Shown here piece by piece: positions 5,457 through 8,359 of a stretch of DNA of 8,359 nucleotides. How positions within the stretch are numbered: the first letter of the stretch is position 1; each line of letters begins with the position of its first letter. The stretch lies in contig JAOZKX010000071.1 in assembly GCA_029935135.1 (NCBI GenBank), positions 1-8,359 on the forward strand, written 5' to 3'. The translations under genes and the position numbers were made by a program. The DNA is from Desulfocapsa sp. GTDB taxonomy: Bacteria; Desulfobacterota; Desulfobulbia; Desulfobulbales; Desulfocapsaceae. The notes beneath the pieces are model-generated. The model had not been told where the DNA came from. It saw only the letters and a program-made list of their open reading frames with translations, and did not search any database.

Positions 5457-6025
5457 CGCTGTTCCTCTGCAAAACATTGTACCTGGTAAATTTCTATCTC
5501 AGGATGCGATTCCCGCCAGGCAGTTGCTGTCAATCCCGCTTTCTGGCATAAATGTCCAAGAAAATTCTCGGGCACAGGCAGCTGCTCCCACACCTGAGGC
5601 AAAAAAGTTGCCGAAGCACCACCAAGTTTTAAGATCACTCCGTCTCGTCCGGGTCGAAGTTTCTCAAGCAGGTCATCCCCGTCCCGGTATTCCAGTGGCC
5701 GGGGTTGGCTGAGGACGGAGATATCAATCTGCACATTCGCCAGCTCCGCATCCGTAAGGGCTGGAAATCTCGAATCATTAAAGGCTGCATGGACGGCATT
5801 TCGTTTGACCCCATCCAGAACAGAGCCCACCGGCACAAGGTTTCCGATACAACCGCGCAGAGCACCGTTGATTTTCAGAGTAACAAAGGTAGCATATTGG
5901 GCATCAAGGGCGGTATCGTGGACAGGCGAATTCTCTTCTGCGACGACGCCAAGTCCTCCGGCAATCGTCTGCCTGGCTGTCTGCAGCAGGCTTCGGCCCT
6001 GTTCTTCAGTCAGTACACTGTCCAT
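5453..6025 (-). CDS. AMMECR1 domain protein (AmmeMemoRadiSam system protein A type)
   Basis: This 190-residue protein is a single AMMECR1 domain, a family conserved from bacteria and archaea to humans with no proven biochemical activity. Diagnostic features seen are ATFVTLKINGALRGCIGNL, with the hallmark LRGCIG at residues 56-61, then NAVHAAFNDSRFPAL, IDISVLSQP, and the C-terminal SATFLPQVW (138-146). In many prokaryotes the domain is encoded with a Memo protein and a radical SAM enzyme; neither is present here. Its neighbours are instead an OleA-like enzyme 8 nt upstream and a YkgJ-like protein whose start overlaps its stop (ATGA). The ATG at 6025 was preferred over a GTG at 6040 because AGGTGGGG lies just upstream of 6025, and the GTG would overlap the previous stop without a ribosome binding site. 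The family call is firm; the function is unknown. Confidence 0.93.
   Translation of the reverse strand: MDSVLTEEQGRSLLQTARQTIAGGLGVVAEENSPVHDTALDAQYATFVTLKINGALRGCIGNLVPVGSVLDGVKRNAVHAAFNDSRFPALTDAELANVQIDISVLSQPRPLEYRDGDDLLEKLRPGRDGVILKLGGASATFLPQVWEQLPVPENFLGHLCQKAGLTATAWRESHPEIEIYQVQCFAEEQR
5463..5467 (-). promoter_or_regulatory. Ribosome binding site deciding the start of the Cys-rich gene
   Basis: On the - strand this reads GAGGA and ends 6 nt before the ATG at 5456. It lies inside the end of the AMMECR1 gene. It is the reason to prefer 5456 over the longer start at 5477. Confidence 0.65.
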
Positions 6026-6027
6026 AT

Positions 6028-6035
6028 CCCCACCT
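6028..6035 (-). promoter_or_regulatory. Ribosome binding site of the AMMECR1 gene
   Basis: On the - strand AGGTGGGG lies 2 nt before the ATG at 6025; its AGGTG core has 5 nt spacing. It overlaps the oleA-like stop codon (6034-6036), so the two genes are probably translated from one message. Confidence 0.5.
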
Positions 6036-7068
6036 ACCACTCAACACCCAGCATAAGACAGTTAATACCACTGCCTATGCCAAGGATGGCAGCTTTCTGA
6101 CCATGGGTGTAACATCCCTGCTCCATTGCCATGGCCATGGTTATGGGGGCGGAAACGGAACCCACATTGCCAAGCTGGCCCAGGGTTTCAAAATTTTTCT
6201 CCACATCCAGGCCCAGGGTATCAAAAAGTAATCGTGCATGGGCAGAACCTACCTGATGACAGAAGAACTGATCGATATCATCACCACTCCAGCCCGGAAC
6301 AGAGGCGAAATCCTGCCAGGCCAGATGCGCTGTTTCCACCCCGCGCCGCAGCAGTTCCTCGGAATTTGTATTCATCAGTGTTGTATTGCCATCACTCTGA
6401 GCGCCCTGGCAGAGATTGGAATAACTTGTGTTGGCCTTCCACCCACCCCGAATAAGGCGAGGTCGGTCCATGGTTGGCTGCAGGCCACACATATAGAGGG
6501 CCACAGACCCTGAACCAATGGTAAGGGAGGCAAAGGCGGGTTTAATCTGTTTACGGCTGAGATCTGTATCAGCAAGTAAAGACTGGATCGTTGACTCCAC
6601 CAGTTCTTCTGCTGTTTCCCCTGCCACCACCAGACCGTTTCGTACCTGGCCCAGTTCTATCATATTGGCAAGCATCACCATACCGTCCAGAAAGCCGAGA
6701 CAGGCGTTGGAAAGGTCAAATAGAAAACAGTCTTCGGAAAGGCCCAGCTGATTGTGGACAAAAGAAGCCGTGGCCGGCTCCATCATATCCCTTGAAACCG
6801 AGGTAAAAATAAGACATTCGATGGCTTCCGGATCCAGATCAGCTTTATCAAGAACCGCCTTTCCGGCAAGGGCTGCTCCCTGACTGGGAGTCGTCCCTGG
6901 ATTCCACAGACGCCGTTCCCGGATCCCACTCATCAATTCCAGGCGGCCGGCCGGCAACTTCAGACGCTCATACAGCGGAGCAAGACGCTCTTCGATGTCC
7001 GCAGAAGTCACCACCTGTGGCGGCAATTCGTAGGCGAATGTATGGAGACAGACACGAGAATAATTCAT
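6034..7068 (-). CDS. oleA: OleA-like thiolase: long-chain acyl-CoA head-to-head condensing enzyme (ketosynthase III fold)
   Basis: The 344-residue protein belongs to the FabH/thiolase superfamily and resembles OleA, which joins two fatty acyl-CoAs into a 2-alkyl-3-keto acid, the first step to long-chain olefins or ketones. Catalytic residues are C123 in SNACLGFLDGM, H271 in CHQVG and N301 in LGNVGSVSAP. Most telling is E97 in VSRDMMEPATAS. A Glu in this motif is the extra catalytic base of OleA and is absent from ordinary FabH. Other OleA-like stretches are GIRERRLW near the N-terminus, VVAGETAEELVESTI and the terminal GIGSGINCLMLGVEW. The length fits the family (about 340). The ATG at 7068 is preferred to a TTG at 7083: GGA lies 8 nt upstream and the residues match the family start. 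It heads a five-gene - strand operon. OleB, OleC and OleD are not in the window, so the end product is uncertain. Another beta-ketoacyl synthase III-like role remains possible. Confidence 0.85.
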   Translation of the reverse strand: MNYSRVCLHTFAYELPPQVVTSADIEERLAPLYERLKLPAGRLELMSGIRERRLWNPGTTPSQGAALAGKAVLDKADLDPEAIECLIFTSVSRDMMEPATASFVHNQLGLSEDCFLFDLSNACLGFLDGMVMLANMIELGQVRNGLVVAGETAEELVESTIQSLLADTDLSRKQIKPAFASLTIGSGSVALYMCGLQPTMDRPRLIRGGWKANTSYSNLCQGAQSDGNTTLMNTNSEELLRRGVETAHLAWQDFASVPGWSGDDIDQFFCHQVGSAHARLLFDTLGLDVEKNFETLGQLGNVGSVSAPITMAMAMEQGCYTHGQKAAILGIGSGINCLMLGVEW

Positions 7069-7421
7069 AGTTTTTCCAGGCAAACAGTTTTTTATATTTG
7101 CTGCCGATCGTAGCAGGTATAGTCAAGGAACACAACATAAAGCAAAAGCGACAAAAGCAGACAGTTACAATTTATAATGCAATCAGCATCGGATCCCATT
7201 ATTATTCATCTGTCTGTGGATGAAACTCAGCTAGCAATCCATTGATAATGTCGGCATCAGAGCAGGCCACCACTCAATCCGAGGAATGCCAGAAACCCTT
7301 TCATGGAGAGCAAGTGGCTGAGTTTCGCATAGAGGCACATTATACTATAGTAAGTGGTAGAAGCCAGCCCCTGCTGACGATTCTGAAACTTAAGAAAACT
7401 TTGACCAAACAGAACTGCACT
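7069..7421. other. Divergent intergenic region between the oleA-like operon and the amidohydrolase gene
   Basis: This 353-nt stretch has no convincing gene. The amidohydrolase frame stays open leftward to a TTG at 7242 (ATG at 7248), but the extension has no ribosome binding site there and no family-like sequence. It is AT-rich between 7085 and 7200 and holds weak promoter-like boxes on both strands: TATAAT at 7173-7178 (+) and TATACT at 7341-7346 (+), neither with a convincing -35 box, and a - strand pair at 7116-7145. A short imperfect dyad centred on CGATCG lies at 7101-7116 (CTGC...GCAG). I see no riboswitch or small RNA that I can support. Confidence 0.6.
7116..7145 (-). promoter_or_regulatory. 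Weak candidate promoter of the oleA-like operon
   Basis: On the - strand TTGCTT (7140-7145) and TATACC (7116-7121) are 18 nt apart, about 48 nt before the oleA-like ATG. Both hexamers are imperfect. A nearby TTGACT (7121-7126) has no properly spaced -10 partner. Confidence 0.25.
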
Positions 7422-8204
7422 ATGATTATCGATTTCCATACCCATGCCTTTCCCGACGCAGTGGCCGCAAAAGCCCTTCCTGCCCTGGAAAAAATAGGCA
7501 ACATCAAGGCCCACAGCAATGGCACCGTGGACGGGCTTCTCGCCTCCATGGATGGGGCAGGAATCGAACACAGTGTTATCTGTTCCATAGCCACCCGCCC
7601 CGAACAGTTTAGCGCAATCGTGGAATGGTCCCAGCAAATCCGCTCCGATCGTCTGACCCCTCTGGCCTCCATTCATCCCGATGATCCTGATGGCGTAGAA
7701 AAAGTATACCAGCTGCACAAACTGGGATTTCCCGGGATAAAGATGCATCCCTATTATCAGAATTTCTTTTTAAATGAACAGCGCATGCAGCCGCTCTACG
7801 ATGCCCTCAGTGAAACCGGCCTCTTTCTCGTGCCCCACTGCGGTTATGATATCGGATTCCCCCGTACCCGCTGTGCCGACCCCGCCAAAATTCTGGAACT
7901 GCACCGTAATTTCCCCCGCCTGCAGTTGATTGCCACCCACTTTGGCGGCTGGAAACTCTGGGATGAGGTGGAAGATATGCTTATCGGCAGGAATATTTTT
8001 ATGGAAATCTCATTTGCACTCAAGTATCTTTCCCGGGAACAGATAAAGCGTATGCTGAATAAACACCCGTCAGACTATCTGCTCTTTGGCAGTGATTCTC
8101 CCTGGGATGATCAGTCAGAATCTATTCGACAGTTGGAAAAACTGCACCTGAACGATACACTGTTCAGTGCAATACTCGGTGGGAATGCAGAGAAACTGCT
8201 ATGA
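7422..8204 (+). CDS. Metal-dependent amidohydrolase (amidohydrolase 2 family, TIM barrel)
   Basis: The 260-residue protein has the layout of the amidohydrolase-2 family, whose members hydrolyse or decarboxylate small cyclic or carboxylated compounds in the cytoplasm with a bound metal. Ligand candidates are all in place: H6-T-H8 at the very start (MIIDFHTHAFP), K107 and H109 in GIKMHP, H139 in LVPHCGYD, H173 in IATHFGGW and D225 in LFGSDSPW. I chose the ATG at 7422 because family members begin a few residues before the HxH motif. The frame is open upstream to 7242, but that extension (rich in Gln, Ser and Thr) resembles nothing and has no ribosome binding site. The ATG at 7422 has only a weak one. 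Its stop (TGA, 8202-8204) overlaps the ATG of the next gene as ATGA, so the two are probably co-translated. The substrate cannot be inferred. Function beyond 'hydrolase or decarboxylase' is open. Confidence 0.87.
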   Translation: MIIDFHTHAFPDAVAAKALPALEKIGNIKAHSNGTVDGLLASMDGAGIEHSVICSIATRPEQFSAIVEWSQQIRSDRLTPLASIHPDDPDGVEKVYQLHKLGFPGIKMHPYYQNFFLNEQRMQPLYDALSETGLFLVPHCGYDIGFPRTRCADPAKILELHRNFPRLQLIATHFGGWKLWDEVEDMLIGRNIFMEISFALKYLSREQIKRMLNKHPSDYLLFGSDSPWDDQSESIRQLEKLHLNDTLFSAILGGNAEKLL

Positions 8205-8359
8205 GCGACATTTCAAATATCAACACAAGACACTGTGATTCATGCGGCATAGAGATGCCGGACGGAGAACTGTTTTATCACTGCCGCACAGAACTGGTTG
8301 CCGGCAAAGATTCCACCATCCCCAATCTCAAACACCCGGACAAGCTCATTGCCCAGGCA
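8201..8359 (+). CDS. Cys-containing, probably zinc-binding protein, 5' part (runs off window)
   Basis: An open frame of 53 codons starts with ATG at 8201, overlapping the amidohydrolase stop by 4 nt (ATGA), and continues to the window edge without a stop. The visible residues contain a putative metal knuckle, H11-C12-D-S-C15-G, followed by a Cys at about 28 in LFYHCRTELVAG. CxxCG and a later Cys suggest the start of a zinc ribbon or similar site. Two facts make it a likely real gene: the stop/start overlap with its neighbour and a composition unlike random sequence. The family is not recognisable from this fragment. Operonic linkage suggests it works with, or is expressed with, the amidohydrolase. 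Confidence 0.62.
   Translation, partial: MSDISNINTRHCDSCGIEMPDGELFYHCRTELVAGKDSTIPNLKHPDKLIAQA

Noticed and set aside
7242..7421. N-terminal extension of the amidohydrolase to 7242
   Set aside because: The frame is open but lacks a ribosome binding site, starts with TTG, and places 60 unrelated residues before the HxH motif that normally begins this family.
7257..7748. 163-codon - strand frame opposite the amidohydrolase
   Set aside because: It runs across the conserved metal-binding coding region on the other strand and shows no recognisable motif; treated as a shadow.

Overview
The window looks like chromosomal DNA from a mesophilic or cold-adapted Gram-negative bacterium, most likely a deltaproteobacterium (Desulfobacterota, possibly a Desulfobulbales sulfate reducer). 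This is inferred from protein character: an OleA-type thiolase, AMMECR1 and YkgJ-like proteins in one operon, a stand-alone zinc-ribbon serine protease and a HemY-type oxidase. There is no rRNA or other direct taxonomic marker. I see no tRNA, rRNA, CRISPR array, transposase or integrase.

Left part (1-2204). The 3' end of a flavin-dependent protoporphyrinogen oxidase gene (+ strand) converges on a small secreted or membrane protein of unknown function (- strand). Next, also on the - strand, is a membrane-anchored trypsin-like protease. It has an N-terminal four-cysteine zinc ribbon, one membrane segment and a charged helical insertion between the catalytic His and Asp.

Middle (2205-2874). A divergent intergenic region with candidate promoters separates the protease from a small + strand gene for a charged coiled-coil protein. 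That gene converges on the long - strand operon. The convergent spacer (2719-2874, running into the helicase stop codon) is packed with inverted repeats, including a three-stem nested palindrome of about 95 bp.

Main operon (7068 down to 2875, - strand). Five genes are packed with a 4-bp overlap or gaps of 4 to 16 nt: an OleA-like long-chain acyl-CoA condensing enzyme, an AMMECR1 protein, a cysteine-rich YkgJ-like metal- or cluster-binding protein, a YfcD-type Nudix hydrolase and a DEAD-box RNA helicase. The usual OleA partners (OleB, OleC, OleD) are absent from the window. The operon mixes lipid condensation, an enigmatic conserved enzyme, a Cys-rich protein, nucleotide clean-up and RNA remodelling. 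No single pathway explains it.

Right part (7069-8359). A 353-nt non-coding stretch leads into a + strand amidohydrolase of the metal-dependent TIM-barrel type. Its stop overlaps the start of a Cys-containing protein that runs off the window.
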